From contig NZ_FNEE01000024.1 of NCBI RefSeq assembly GCF_900099905.1, positions 20,367-84,366 of the forward strand: DNA of 64,000 bases, written 5' to 3'. This document shows, piece after piece, positions 16,942 through 25,829 of this stretch (position 1 is the first letter of the stretch; each line of letters opens with the position of its first letter). This stretch comes from Mesorhizobium muleiense (GTDB lineage: Bacteria > Pseudomonadota > Alphaproteobacteria > Rhizobiales > Rhizobiaceae). The position numbers and the translations under genes were made by a program. Below the pieces are notes generated by a model. It was not told the origin of the DNA, ran no database searches, and saw only the letters and a program-made list of their open reading frames with translations.

Positions 16942-18045
16942 CTAGCTCGACCCAAGGGAAGGCAGAACCGCCGCGGCCGGCACGGATTGCAAGTACCGCG
17001 ACAAGGCGTCTACCTGCCTGGTCGCCGACATCGAGACGAGACTGAACCGCGGCGCGTAGGCGCCGGCACGCAATGCGTACCGCTCGCGACGCCGAATGCG
17101 GTCCCAATTGGCAGTCCGCGTCAGGAACTCATGCGTCAACAGCGGTTGCATCTCATCGCCTATGAGTTGGTAGAGGAAATAGAACAGGTTCAGCGTGCCG
17201 GCCTCATAGCTCGGCCTCGTTTCCGCCGGCAGTCCGGAAATCCTCTCCTTCAGCGCAAGCATCCAATCGGCGGCACGGCGGACCGTGTCCATTGAGGCAG
17301 CATCACCGATGTCGCGGAGGTCCCGCGCGTTTGGCGCGAGGCCTTCCCGCTCAAGGGTTTCGGCCACGATCTTCAAATGCGTCCTTCGCATCTCCCGCTT
17401 GTGCCGGTTCGTCACGCTGTCGCCATGGATACGATAGGCGATCAGGTTTTCGGGGATCATAGCCGCCGGGTAACGGTCGGTAAGCCGTCTGAAGAGATCG
17501 AAATCTTCGGCATGGGTATAGCTCTCGTCGTAATATAGATCGCCGTCCTTTATGGCGTTCCTATTAAAAACTACTGTAGGATGCATGAATATCGTGAAGA
17601 ACATTGACAATATGCCCAGGATATTTTCCTGAAGAGCTGGATCAGGCAGGCCTTTGACGATGCGGTTGCCAAGCAGGAAATCGACACCTGCGCCGCACAG
17701 GGCGAGGTCGGGCCGCCGGTTGAAGAGTGCGACCTGACGCGATAGGCGCCAGGGATAGGCGATATCGTCGGCGTCCATCCTGGCGACCAGATCACCCCGA
17801 GCCACCGCCAGCCCTTCATTCAGGGTTGCGATGAGGCCTCGGTTTTCGCGTGAGACGATGGAGATGCGGTTGTCAGATTTGCGGAAATTCTCCAGGATCT
17901 TCAGGGAATTATCCGTCGATCCGTCATCGGTCGCGATGATCTCCAGGCGATCGTAATCCTGCCTCAGGATGCTGGCGAGCGCGGCAGCCAGATAAGGTCC
18001 GGCATTATAGATCGGCAGCAGAACGGACACCAAGGGAGCAGCCAT
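16942..18045 (-). CDS. Family 2 glycosyltransferase
   Basis: This 367-residue protein starts at ATG 18045 with GGAG 6 bases upstream, 2 bases after the stop of the acyltransferase. Motifs: VSVLLPIYNAGPYLAAALAS, ATDDGSTDNS, the metal-binding DxD in LVARMDADDIAYPWRL, and the catalytic-side ESYTHAEDFDLFRRL. It has no membrane helix. The family transfers sugars from NDP-sugars in the cytoplasm; the sugar is unknown. It is a member of the minus-strand cluster A operon. Confidence 0.88.
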   Translation of the reverse strand: MAAPLVSVLLPIYNAGPYLAAALASILRQDYDRLEIIATDDGSTDNSLKILENFRKSDNRISIVSRENRGLIATLNEGLAVARGDLVARMDADDIAYPWRLSRQVALFNRRPDLALCGAGVDFLLGNRIVKGLPDPALQENILGILSMFFTIFMHPTVVFNRNAIKDGDLYYDESYTHAEDFDLFRRLTDRYPAAMIPENLIAYRIHGDSVTNRHKREMRRTHLKIVAETLEREGLAPNARDLRDIGDAASMDTVRRAADWMLALKERISGLPAETRPSYEAGTLNLFYFLYQLIGDEMQPLLTHEFLTRTANWDRIRRRERYALRAGAYAPRFSLVSMSATRQVDALSRYLQSVPAAAVLPSLGSS

Positions 18046-18047
18046 GG

Positions 18048-19244
18048 TCAGCTCCGATCCGTTCGCGGGAGGTCGCGTGCCAGGGATGCTTTGCGGCCAT
18101 CGAGCGGGCCGCTGAAATAAGCTCCTGTTGTCCTTCCAAGCCACCCGGCGTCATCCGTTTTGACACCTGCCAGAATGACGGCGCCAACTCCTGGAGCAAC
18201 ATAGGGGAAGTAGCGCTTGAGGCTGTTGAGCGGCTTTTCGAAAAGCAGCCATGAGACCGAAGCCACGATGATGGTCGCCGCTCCCGCAACCAGGAATCGC
18301 CCCGGCCCTTGCTCAGAGACGTTGAGCGGGATCCAGGGCTGGGACATGACCGCGAGCGACAGGACGATGGGATGGTAGAGATAAACCCCGTAGCTGATGC
18401 GGCCGAGCGCCAGCAGCGGTGGCAGGTTGACAAACTTCCCCCGATAACCGTCAATGCCGGAGGAACAGCTCGCAACGACCACGACCAGCGGCGCGAGAGG
18501 CAGGACTTCCAGGAGCAGCCAGCGGCCCCATTCCTGCACGGAATTTGCCGGCGTCGGAGCAAACCACTGCAGGACGAAAAAGGCGGCCACGAGCGCCGGC
18601 CAGCCAAATCGCAACCACTGAGGCAAGACGGCGGTTCTGGTTCGGTAGATTGCAAGCAACGCACCTGACGCCAGCGCGTCCATCGATGCCGGCGGAAGCA
18701 GGTCGCGCGCGAGGTCGGGACTTCCGGTGATCGGCCAATAAAAGCGATACGACAACGACAGCAGGATGACGCCGATACAGATCGACTGGAGGCGCCGGAG
18801 CGGCGCCAGCAAGACGATCAATGGCCAGACGATATAGAACTGCTCCTCGATGCTCAGGCTCCAAAGATGGGCGAGCACCCAAGGCATCCATTCGTTGCGC
18901 AGTGCGAACCAGAAATTCGACAGATAAAGCGCATGCCAGACCAGCGATCCCCTCGACTGCTCCAGGTCGACCAGCCAAACGAGAGCCAACACGGCAAAGT
19001 AGGGAGGGAATATACGCAGCGCCCGCCTGATGTAGAAGGATTTGAGTGCGGGCGCGGTTTCGAATTCAGCGGACGCGCGCGCGTCCAGAAGAAGCCGCGT
19101 GATCAGAAAGCCGCTCAACACGAAGAACAATCGCACGCCGATGTGGCCCCAGAAGGAGGACCCTCCCGCCGCAAAGAAATGCGAATACATCACCATCGTC
19201 ACGGCGATGGCCCTCAGCGCGTCCAATTGCGTGTCGCGTCTCAT
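18048..19244 (-). CDS. Acyltransferase-3 (OafA/YrhL-like) membrane protein
   Basis: Read from ATG 19244 (MRRDTQLDALRAIAVTMVMY) it has 398 residues. GGAAG lies 6 bases upstream; ATG 19280 is an alternative start. The family motif R-x-x-x-x-D-x-L-R-A-I-A-V is at the N-terminus, followed by HIGVRLFFVLSGFLITRLLL and about ten membrane helices, including LWSLSIEEQFYIVWPLI. Such proteins O-acylate sugars of surface polysaccharides. It is first gene of cluster A; its promoter region overlaps or adjoins the direct repeat at 19464-20050. Confidence 0.88.
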   Translation of the reverse strand: MRRDTQLDALRAIAVTMVMYSHFFAAGGSSFWGHIGVRLFFVLSGFLITRLLLDARASAEFETAPALKSFYIRRALRIFPPYFAVLALVWLVDLEQSRGSLVWHALYLSNFWFALRNEWMPWVLAHLWSLSIEEQFYIVWPLIVLLAPLRRLQSICIGVILLSLSYRFYWPITGSPDLARDLLPPASMDALASGALLAIYRTRTAVLPQWLRFGWPALVAAFFVLQWFAPTPANSVQEWGRWLLLEVLPLAPLVVVVASCSSGIDGYRGKFVNLPPLLALGRISYGVYLYHPIVLSLAVMSQPWIPLNVSEQGPGRFLVAGAATIIVASVSWLLFEKPLNSLKRYFPYVAPGVGAVILAGVKTDDAGWLGRTTGAYFSGPLDGRKASLARDLPRTDRS

Positions 19245-19463
19245 CAGCGGCTTCCGCCAGTTAGATGTCTCCGATGACATCGTTGCCGCGGGTCGCCGCA
19301 GCTCACCCTGCGGACGGCGGCGCCTCCGCAATGCGGCTGATCGTTTTCGCTCAAAGCGCTGCGTCTCGCGCGGGCTGCGGAGGTTCGGGCGGAGCGACCA
19401 AATGGCTCTGCGCCATCCCCCGCCAATGTGCCCACCAGATTGCAGATTGCCTCAACACCACGG

Positions 19464-20050
19464 AGTCTCTCACGCCATCGAATGCCCCAGCGCGACGATA
19501 GGAAAAAAATGCTGCGTCGCAACACAAAATGTTAATGCGTTTGAAATAGTCGCGTGAGGCATGGCCTGAAAAATGCGCGAAAATCGCCTGAATCTGGCTA
19601 ATTTTGACAGTTCTTGACCGAAGCTCGGACCTATTCACACTTCATGATTGGCACGACCGTGCCGCATTGCAGCATGATCGAACACAAGTTGGGGTCCTGC
19701 ACAGACCTGAACTCGCAGAGCACAACTCCCATCGTGGGCGATGGAAGCCTCGTAACTGGGGGGTCAAAAGCCGGCATAGCCGATGTCCACTTTCGACCCC
19801 TGCGTGCTCCTTCGCCAACCCTACGCCGGTTGCAATTCTCTGCGCGGCAGCCGCGGGAAGGCGATCGCCACCGCCACCGCGCCGAGCCCGACAAGGGCCG
19901 AGCCGATGAACAGCCAGGAATAGCTGGCATAGAACACCATGCCGCCGGCGAGCGGGCCGAAGGCCATGCCGATGCTGGACAGCATGGTTATAGCACCGAA
20001 CACCGTGCCGAGGATGCGCTGGCCGAAATATTCGCGCGCCAGCACCGCAT
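19464..20050. repeat. Left direct repeat: copy of the MFS gene 3' end and flank
   Basis: This block repeats 33454-34039 in the same orientation. The first part (to about 19800) is upstream-type sequence with shared landmarks: GATAGGAAAAAAATGCTGCG, CACAAAATGTTAA, TGAAATAGTC and GGTCAAAAGC. The second part (about 19830-20050) is nearly identical to the C-terminal coding region of the MFS transporter at 33711-35006, with a 6-base deletion and a few substitutions. It ends abruptly at about 20050, where ftsH-derived sequence begins, so the MFS copy is a dead 3' fragment on the minus strand. Confidence 0.85.
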
Positions 20051-20062
20051 ATCGCGGCCGAC

Positions 20063-20503
20063 TGCGAATCCCAAGGCTCCCTCGCAGCGCTCCTTGCAAC
20101 ACTTTGCACTTCCCGACGTTCTCCCAAGGCGCGCTCCGAAGCCGATCGTCGCGGCTCCAATGGCAAATCCAATTGTTGGAGCGAGGGATGTCGGCTTCCC
20201 GGCTGGCCGCGGCACCCAGCGTGCCATGGCGGTTCGACGACCTGCATCGACGTGACGCTGGAGGAGACGCCATGGACATGGGCAATAGGAAGACGCAGTT
20301 CAATATCTGGACTGGATCGTCGCCTTCGTCGGGCTGATGATCTTCCAATATGTCTACACTGCCACGCAGCACGTCGCGCAGATTCCCTACAGCCAGTTTG
20401 AGACCCTACGCGACGGCAAGATCGCCGACGTGCAGGTTTCCGATCGCTTCATCCAGGGCCGCTTCAAGGAGCCGCAAGACGGGAAGCCGCTGTTCATTAC
20501 CAC
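20063..20503 (+). pseudogene. Broken copy of the ftsH 5' region
   Basis: The sequence matches the region 11934-12303: the same upstream leader (CCTCGCAGC, CAACACTTTGC, GACGTTCTCCCAAGGC), the same ribosome site and start (ATG 20272, MDMGNRKTQFNIW). It then matches the first 75 or so codons of FtsH to FITT. A single-base deletion near 20309 shifts the frame, and a 3-base loss follows later. About 85 bases of unrelated sequence are inserted in the leader near 20146-20230. The match stops at 20503. It cannot make FtsH. Confidence 0.85.
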
Positions 20504-20722
20504 ATCCGCCTGCTTACACGCAGGCTCGCAAGAGCTGGCGATCCGGATTTCCTTGTTCGGCAGCAGTGACGCCATGCCGAGCTGCGTGTAGGTCGGAAGG
20601 GACGCCAGCGCCGGTTCGATCTCGGCGTCGTAGCGGTCGAGGTTTCGGATGCGTCCGAGCAGCTCTTCCCCGACCTCGTATCGCGTGGCATCGGAGATCA
20701 CGACGCAATTCTCACGCCTCAT
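20504..20722 (-). pseudogene. Fragment of a BREX-type pglZ gene
   Basis: The minus strand reads CVVISDATRYEVGEELLGRI, then RYDAEIEPALASLPTYTQLG and MASLLPNKEI. The pair VISDAxRYEV and LPxYTQLGMAxLLP is characteristic of the PglZ phosphatase-like protein of BREX phage-defence systems. Only about 60 codons remain. The fragment is cut at its 3' side by the ftsH copy and at its 5' side by the glycosyltransferase gene, whose stop it overlaps. No other BREX gene is in the window. It is a relic, not a working gene. Confidence 0.75.
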
Positions 20723-21794
20723 GGATAGGAGCCAGGCGCCCCAGCGCCCGCTCGTAGATGGCCTGATGCAGCTTTGCGATCCTAGGCCACGACAACTCCT
20801 CCGCGCGGACCCGTGCCTGCGCCGCCATTGCCGACCGGAGGCCCTCGTCCGCCTGCAGCAGGCGCAGGGCCGCGACGAAGTCGTCGGCATGTGAGACTAG
20901 GATGGCCTCGGTGCCGGGCAGGTATGCTCGGACCGCTGCGATGTCCGAGGAAACGACGGGCAGGCCGCTTGCGACGCCCTCCAGAAGCGCGTTGTTCGCC
21001 GTTGCACCCAGGAGAGGCAGGAAGAGGACGTCCGCGGATCGATAGAGGGAGGCCAATCGGTCGTCGTCCAGACCCGAGCGGATCGTCACGTTCGCTGACA
21101 TGAGGCCGAGGTTCGCGCCCGTGACGACCTCGAAGTCGATCTCGGGCAGAGCGGTCGCGACGGCCCTCACGGTATCCCAGTCCCGGAGCCAGTTCCCAAC
21201 GGTCAAGCATTTCAGCCGAGCATTCGCCCGTGTCCTGTCGCCCGGAGCGAAGAAGGAGGTGTCGACGCCGTGCAGCACCAAGTGCAGGCGTTCGGCGGGA
21301 ACGAACTGGCCGAAGAACTCCGCCTGGGTCGGTGAGACTATGATCAAGTGGTCCAGCCGTCGGAGCAACTCGCCGTCGAGAATCGCCTCGGCGACCTCGG
21401 GCGGCTGGTGGAAGGTCGCGATGACCGGCAGAGACGACCGTCCCCCGAGCTTCAGGAGACCGGGCAGGTACCGCCCGGAATGCTCCCCGTCCAGCAAGTG
21501 CACTATGTCCCAGGAGCCTCGGATGCACTCGCCGAAGATCCTCGCTTCGGCGGTCAGGTCGCTCACCTTGTACCAGCGCATCCCCGACCGGCGGCACCAT
21601 CTCTTCAGGACGGGCCTCAGCGGGGAAAGCCAGGCGGGAACGTCCGAGTCGTCGTCCGGGGTTCCATGCAGCCCCACGGCGAAGGCCGCCCGGTCGAAAT
21701 GCTGTGCAACTTGGACGTATCCTGCCCATCGGCCCCAGTGCGGATAGAGCGTGTGCTCGAAGCGGATCCGGATGGGGAGTTCAGCGCCGGACAC
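20712..21794 (-). CDS. Family 4 glycosyltransferase
   Basis: The protein has 360 residues from GTG 21794, which has GGGGA 7 bases upstream; a TTG at 21824 would add 10 residues. GT-B fold features: an N-terminal domain with HTLYPHWGRWAGYVQ and IVHLLDGEHSGRYLP, then HLVLHGVDTSFFAPGDR and a C-terminal nucleotide-sugar site with LFLPLLGATANNALLEGVAS and GLPVVSSDI. It is the last gene of cluster B, and its start overlaps the preceding GT2 gene by 14 bases. Its extreme 3' end abuts the pglZ fragment (the stop TGA overlaps that frame), so the last residues may have been altered by the junction. Confidence 0.82.
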   Translation of the reverse strand: MSGAELPIRIRFEHTLYPHWGRWAGYVQVAQHFDRAAFAVGLHGTPDDDSDVPAWLSPLRPVLKRWCRRSGMRWYKVSDLTAEARIFGECIRGSWDIVHLLDGEHSGRYLPGLLKLGGRSSLPVIATFHQPPEVAEAILDGELLRRLDHLIIVSPTQAEFFGQFVPAERLHLVLHGVDTSFFAPGDRTRANARLKCLTVGNWLRDWDTVRAVATALPEIDFEVVTGANLGLMSANVTIRSGLDDDRLASLYRSADVLFLPLLGATANNALLEGVASGLPVVSSDIAAVRAYLPGTEAILVSHADDFVAALRLLQADEGLRSAMAAQARVRAEELSWPRIAKLHQAIYERALGRLAPIHEA

Positions 21795-22737
21795 CGAGAA
21801 GTCCCCGGATAAAGCCGACGTCAATAAGCGCGAAGCACTTCAGGGCAAACGTGTCGGGATCCGTCGTCGGAAGCACGAGGGACCGCAGGCGCCGCGGCGA
21901 ACGCATGAGTCGCAGGGCCCGGCCGAGGGCGGCGCGGTACCGCTGGCGCCGGCTCGGTGCACGCTCGATCGTGTACATCATCGCGTCCGAGATCCCCTGC
22001 CAGTAGAAGCGGCTCCGAAACCATGTCTGGTCTAGACGATAGAGTGGCACGAGGTGCGAAATCGCGATCTTCGGCACGTAGACGACGCTGTAGCCTCGCT
22101 CCGCGATCTTTTTCTGAAGAAAGACGTCGCCGCTCGAAAGGAGGTTGTTTCCATAGCGGTCGAGACGGGGGTCGAACCCTCCCACGCTTTCGAGCAGCGC
22201 CTTCGGGACGACCATGTTCGCGCCGACAAGCCACGCTCTCGCGAGGTCGGCAATCACCATCTCGCTCGGCCCCCAGTCGACGATGGTGAGCGAGCCAGCG
22301 ATCCCGTCTGACAGCCATTCCGGGCGAGCGCCCTCCCACATCGGATCGACCCGACCGCCGACCGCGCCCATGTTCGGTCCGCATCTCTCGACCGCATCGC
22401 CGATGGCCAGAAGCCATCCTGGCTGGGCTATGGCGTCGTCGTCAAAGTAGGCGACGTAGGACCCGCGGCAGGATCGCCAGCCGGTGTTGCGGGCGACACA
22501 GAGCCCGGTCCGTTCTTCGCGGATGTAGACGACGCGGTCGTCGACTTCGAACTCCGACACCACCTCGCGGGTATGGTCGGTGGACCCGTTGTCCACCACC
22601 ACGATTTCGTAGAGGGACCGCGGGAAATCCTGCCGGACGACGCTGGCGATCGCCTTCCGGAGGAGATCGGCCCGGTTCCGGGTGCAGATCACCACGGAAA
22701 TCCAGCCGATTTCGGGTGCGCGAACCGCAGTATCCAA
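21781..22737 (-). CDS. Family 2 glycosyltransferase
   Basis: Read from TTG 22737 the protein has 318 residues. GAGG lies 7 bases upstream and the gene then begins 17 bases after the previous stop; a GTG at 22842 would overlap that gene by 88 bases. GT-A motifs: ISVVICTRNRADLLRKAIAS, IVVVDNGSTDHT, the DxD in YVAYFDDDAIAQPGW, and SSGDVFLQKKI. The C-terminal part is basic (APSRRQRYRAALGRALRLMR), perhaps for membrane contact. The sugar and linkage are unknown. It is part of the cluster B operon. Confidence 0.83.
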   Translation of the reverse strand: MDTAVRAPEIGWISVVICTRNRADLLRKAIASVVRQDFPRSLYEIVVVDNGSTDHTREVVSEFEVDDRVVYIREERTGLCVARNTGWRSCRGSYVAYFDDDAIAQPGWLLAIGDAVERCGPNMGAVGGRVDPMWEGARPEWLSDGIAGSLTIVDWGPSEMVIADLARAWLVGANMVVPKALLESVGGFDPRLDRYGNNLLSSGDVFLQKKIAERGYSVVYVPKIAISHLVPLYRLDQTWFRSRFYWQGISDAMMYTIERAPSRRQRYRAALGRALRLMRSPRRLRSLVLPTTDPDTFALKCFALIDVGFIRGLLGVRR

Positions 22738-22754
22738 GTTCGAACCTCGACAGG

Positions 22755-24926
22755 CTACCTCTTGAGCCGGTGTGCCCGGAATAAGATCCGGCGGACCGCC
22801 TTCCCCGGGTCCCGCACGGTGGTAATAAGCCGCCTCTGCCACCGCGGCAGTGCCGTCGGATCGTAACCGAACGGCGCGGCCAAGGGCAAGGGCACGTGGT
22901 TGTCTATGATATCCAGGGCGATCGCGGTGTTTGGTCCAGCAAAACGCGACAGGAGTTCGGAACGGATCGCCCGGAGCGCCGACGCGCCCGGCCAGGCGAG
23001 GTCGGTGTCCTGGATCGTGCGTTCATGGAGAGCTTCCGGCAGGGTCGCCGCCGACCAGCCGTCCAGCAGCAGCCGGTTGGCCAGATCCCAGAGATCGTAT
23101 CCCCTCGGCATTCCGGTTCGGAACGGCGGGTCCGAACCGAGAGCCCCGGCACGAAAGGCTGTGGCGGGGGTCAGGTCGGGTCCGATGAGCTGATAGGCGG
23201 GTTCGGGACACGGGGGTGCGCGGAGTTGCTCACGCTTGCCCACTTGCAACGTCCAGACGGAGAGGATGGCCGCGTCCGGCCGGGCCTCGAAGGCCAAGCG
23301 GATCCTTTCGAGACAGCGCGGCTCCAATCGATCGTGGCTGTCGAGGAACAGACAGAAGCCTAGGTCGCCGATCCCGCAGATTGCCTCGAATCCGGCATTC
23401 CAGGCCGATGCGCCGTCGAGGTCGGGCCTGTCGAGGACGAGGACCTCGGTGTGATCCGGGCAGCTGTTCGCCGGGCCGGATCCGTCCCTGCAAACGAGGA
23501 CGATCACGCTCGCCATCGCCGTCTGGGCGGCGAGCGACGCAACGACGTCTCGCGCCGCCATGAGATGGGACGTCCGGACCACGATTCCTGCCCGGCCCCC
23601 AGGTCGCGCTTCCGCGGCCAGCGATCGAGCCGCCACGGGAAGCAGCGGCGAACGTGCGAGGGCACACGACTTTCGTGCGCCCCGAGCCGCCACATCAGAC
23701 CGGAATCGGACATGACGCTCGACCGTCGCCGCATTGTCGCAAAGGTCGCGGACCGACGCGGCAGCAGCCAGTCCCATCGAGGCCTTGGTTTCCGGCGGTG
23801 TCGCGAGGCACCGGCGAAGAGCCTCCGCCAGCGAGTCGACCATGCCCGTCACCCCGGTGTCGCGGGCAAGCCAGCCGCTGCGGCCGTCCTCGATCATTTC
23901 GACCATCCCGCCGAACCGCGTGGCGATCACGGGCAGCCCCGACCCCATGGCCTCCACGCACACGTTCGGGAAGTTTTCCCACCGGGATGGGACGACCGCC
24001 GATCGCGCCGCGGCCAGATGGCGCTTGAGCTCCTCCCGGGGCTTCGATCCGTGGAACCGGAATCGAGTCCGATCGGCGCGATCGAGACGCCTCGTGAGCG
24101 TCGCCTGGAGATTGAACGTGTCTGCGCCGACAAAGTCGAAGCGCACGTCACGATCCTCGCGGGCCACCCTTGCGGCCGCCTGGACCCATTCGACGATTCC
24201 CTTGCGAGGCTCAAGCCGCCCGATGAAGCAGATCGAGCCTGACGTCCAGACCGCGGGCTCCCGCGGAAGAGGCTCGACTGATCCGACCGGAAGCGGAATG
24301 ACCTCGATCGCGTTCCGCGGGACATCGAAGGCTCGGGCGCACTGGTCGGCATAGGTCCGGCTCGGACAGAGGAGGCCGTCCGCGGCACGGACGCAGTACT
24401 CCTCCATGCGCTTCATCAGAGTGTTGCAGGGCGTGGACGGCACGCCGTTGTAGTACTGGATGAATTGCGTCGCGGAGTGCAGATGGACGATGCAGGGAGG
24501 CGCCTTCTTCGACCCCATTCCGAGCGCGCGGCGCAGCATGAGATAGTAGACGGGTGCCTCCCATTCCTGTCCCTCGACTACGTCGATTCCTTCGTCGTCG
24601 ATCAGTTGCTCCGCAAGCAGGGCTGCATGCCAGGCGAACCACTGGTATGGAAAATCGCTGTTCTTCAGACCCTTGAGTTCCCGCCCGCGCCGGTCCGGGT
24701 CCCGTACGCCCGCTGGGAGGTCGTCTTCGCCGATCCGGTGGATGACCAGCCGTCCGTCGCACCGGACCTCCGTCTGGGCAGGCGCCCCGGACCAGCGTTC
24801 GCCGATCACATGGACGACCTCTCCGCGCTCGGCCAGCAGTCTCGAAATATTCGCGACATAGGTGCCGATTCCGCCAGGCGCGTAGGCGGCGGGGGGAAAT
24901 TCCCGGCTCACGATCAGGTGCTTCAT
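22755..24926 (-). CDS. Two-domain glycosyltransferase: GT4 plus GT2-like
   Basis: This 723-residue protein starts at ATG 24926, overlapping the previous stop (ATGA). Residues 1 to about 420 are a GT-B/GT4 enzyme: SREFPPAAYAPGGIGTYVAN, CFIGRLEPRKGIVEWVQAA, and the E-x7-E region VPSRWENFPNVCVEAMGSG. Residues from about 450 on resemble a GT2 domain (ASAWNAGFEAICGIGDLG, CLFLDSHDRLEPRCLERI), but the usual DxD is DSHD, so its activity is doubtful. Such fusions can add two sugars in sequence, or use the second domain as a scaffold. It is about twice normal GT4 length and shows no frameshift. Confidence 0.83.
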   Translation of the reverse strand: MKHLIVSREFPPAAYAPGGIGTYVANISRLLAERGEVVHVIGERWSGAPAQTEVRCDGRLVIHRIGEDDLPAGVRDPDRRGRELKGLKNSDFPYQWFAWHAALLAEQLIDDEGIDVVEGQEWEAPVYYLMLRRALGMGSKKAPPCIVHLHSATQFIQYYNGVPSTPCNTLMKRMEEYCVRAADGLLCPSRTYADQCARAFDVPRNAIEVIPLPVGSVEPLPREPAVWTSGSICFIGRLEPRKGIVEWVQAAARVAREDRDVRFDFVGADTFNLQATLTRRLDRADRTRFRFHGSKPREELKRHLAAARSAVVPSRWENFPNVCVEAMGSGLPVIATRFGGMVEMIEDGRSGWLARDTGVTGMVDSLAEALRRCLATPPETKASMGLAAAASVRDLCDNAATVERHVRFRSDVAARGARKSCALARSPLLPVAARSLAAEARPGGRAGIVVRTSHLMAARDVVASLAAQTAMASVIVLVCRDGSGPANSCPDHTEVLVLDRPDLDGASAWNAGFEAICGIGDLGFCLFLDSHDRLEPRCLERIRLAFEARPDAAILSVWTLQVGKREQLRAPPCPEPAYQLIGPDLTPATAFRAGALGSDPPFRTGMPRGYDLWDLANRLLLDGWSAATLPEALHERTIQDTDLAWPGASALRAIRSELLSRFAGPNTAIALDIIDNHVPLPLAAPFGYDPTALPRWQRRLITTVRDPGKAVRRILFRAHRLKR

Positions 24927-25810
24927 GCAGCGCGCCCCGACCGGATAATCCGCCGGCACACTGGCTCGAGAGCGGCGGCTGCGTCTTCGTGCATCTCGGG
25001 GCTCGGGTAATACCAGTTCTCCGGCCAGGGAGCAGACGTCCAAGGGTCCGAGATCATTATCCTCTCGCCGCTGAACCGGTCGAACAGAGTCTGCGGCAGG
25101 CCCCGCGGTCCGACGCATGCGACGTAGTCGTCGCACATGCGTCTGATGGTCGCGATCATATCGGCGTTGACCAGTTGCGGGTAACTCGAGAACAACCGTT
25201 GCACGTTGCGGTAATCGTCTCGGTAAGCCGGTTCTCTTTCTGAAAACCAGAACAGTATCTTCGGAACTTTTATAAGCGAGAACAGGGTTTCATAGCTGTG
25301 ACACCAGCTGGACCGTGTCTCCTGAACGATGCGCCTGAGGTACCACTTCCAGTGCGTCTTCAGGAGGTCTGCGTAGGCTTCGTCGCAGCCGATCAATACC
25401 CCGTCGCTGCGGCGGCGGTAGTGTCCGACCCCTTGGCTCTCGAACAGCGAATTGCCCTCCGATCGTGCGGACATCGCCTGAACGACGACGAAGCAGGCCT
25501 CGTTGAGGTATTTCGCCAGCGCGTCCTTCATCAGGCAGAAATACAGGGCCCCTGCTCCCCCGTGGCTGATGTTCAGGATGGGCAGCCCGAGCCGCTCGCC
25601 CAGCAGTGTGGGATAGGGCTTCTGACAGAACCGGCCGAACGTCTGCGCCGCTCCCAGGAACACCGCGTATTCCCCTCTGCGCAGTTCGTCCGGTCGCGGC
25701 CCCCGGATGCAGAGCGGGCGGTGGGTCGACGGGTCGACGAGGCGTTCATCGAGGCAAAAGGTCTGGTAGTCGATGACTCGCCAGTCCGGCTCCTGGTATT
25801 CCGCCGCCAT
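24923..25810 (-). CDS. DUF6473 family protein
   Basis: This 295-residue protein starts at ATG 25810 with GAGAGGA upstream, 19 bases after the sulfotransferase stop. Recognisable blocks: VIDYQTFCLDERLV, CIRGPRPDELRRGEY, FLGAAQTFGRFCQKPYPTLL, LNISHGGAGALYFCL and FVVVQAMSARSEGNS. This pattern is known from DUF6473 proteins in alphaproteobacterial polysaccharide loci. The G-A-A-Q-T-F-G and N-x-x-x-G-G-A-G blocks recall SGNH-type hydrolase/esterase folds, but no activity is established. The setting between a sulfotransferase and a glycosyltransferase suggests glycan modification. Confidence 0.75.
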   Translation of the reverse strand: MAAEYQEPDWRVIDYQTFCLDERLVDPSTHRPLCIRGPRPDELRRGEYAVFLGAAQTFGRFCQKPYPTLLGERLGLPILNISHGGAGALYFCLMKDALAKYLNEACFVVVQAMSARSEGNSLFESQGVGHYRRRSDGVLIGCDEAYADLLKTHWKWYLRRIVQETRSSWCHSYETLFSLIKVPKILFWFSEREPAYRDDYRNVQRLFSSYPQLVNADMIATIRRMCDDYVACVGPRGLPQTLFDRFSGERIMISDPWTSAPWPENWYYPSPEMHEDAAAALEPVCRRIIRSGRAA

Positions 25811-25829
25811 TTCCCAGAGCGTCCTCTCA

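Noticed and set aside
15915..17045. A 376-codon plus-strand frame
   Set aside because: It is antisense to two glycosyltransferase genes with clear DxD motifs.
19464..20722. Insertion sequence at the scrap zone
   Set aside because: No transposase reading frame, terminal inverted repeats or target duplication could be found; the pieces match an MFS gene, ftsH and pglZ.
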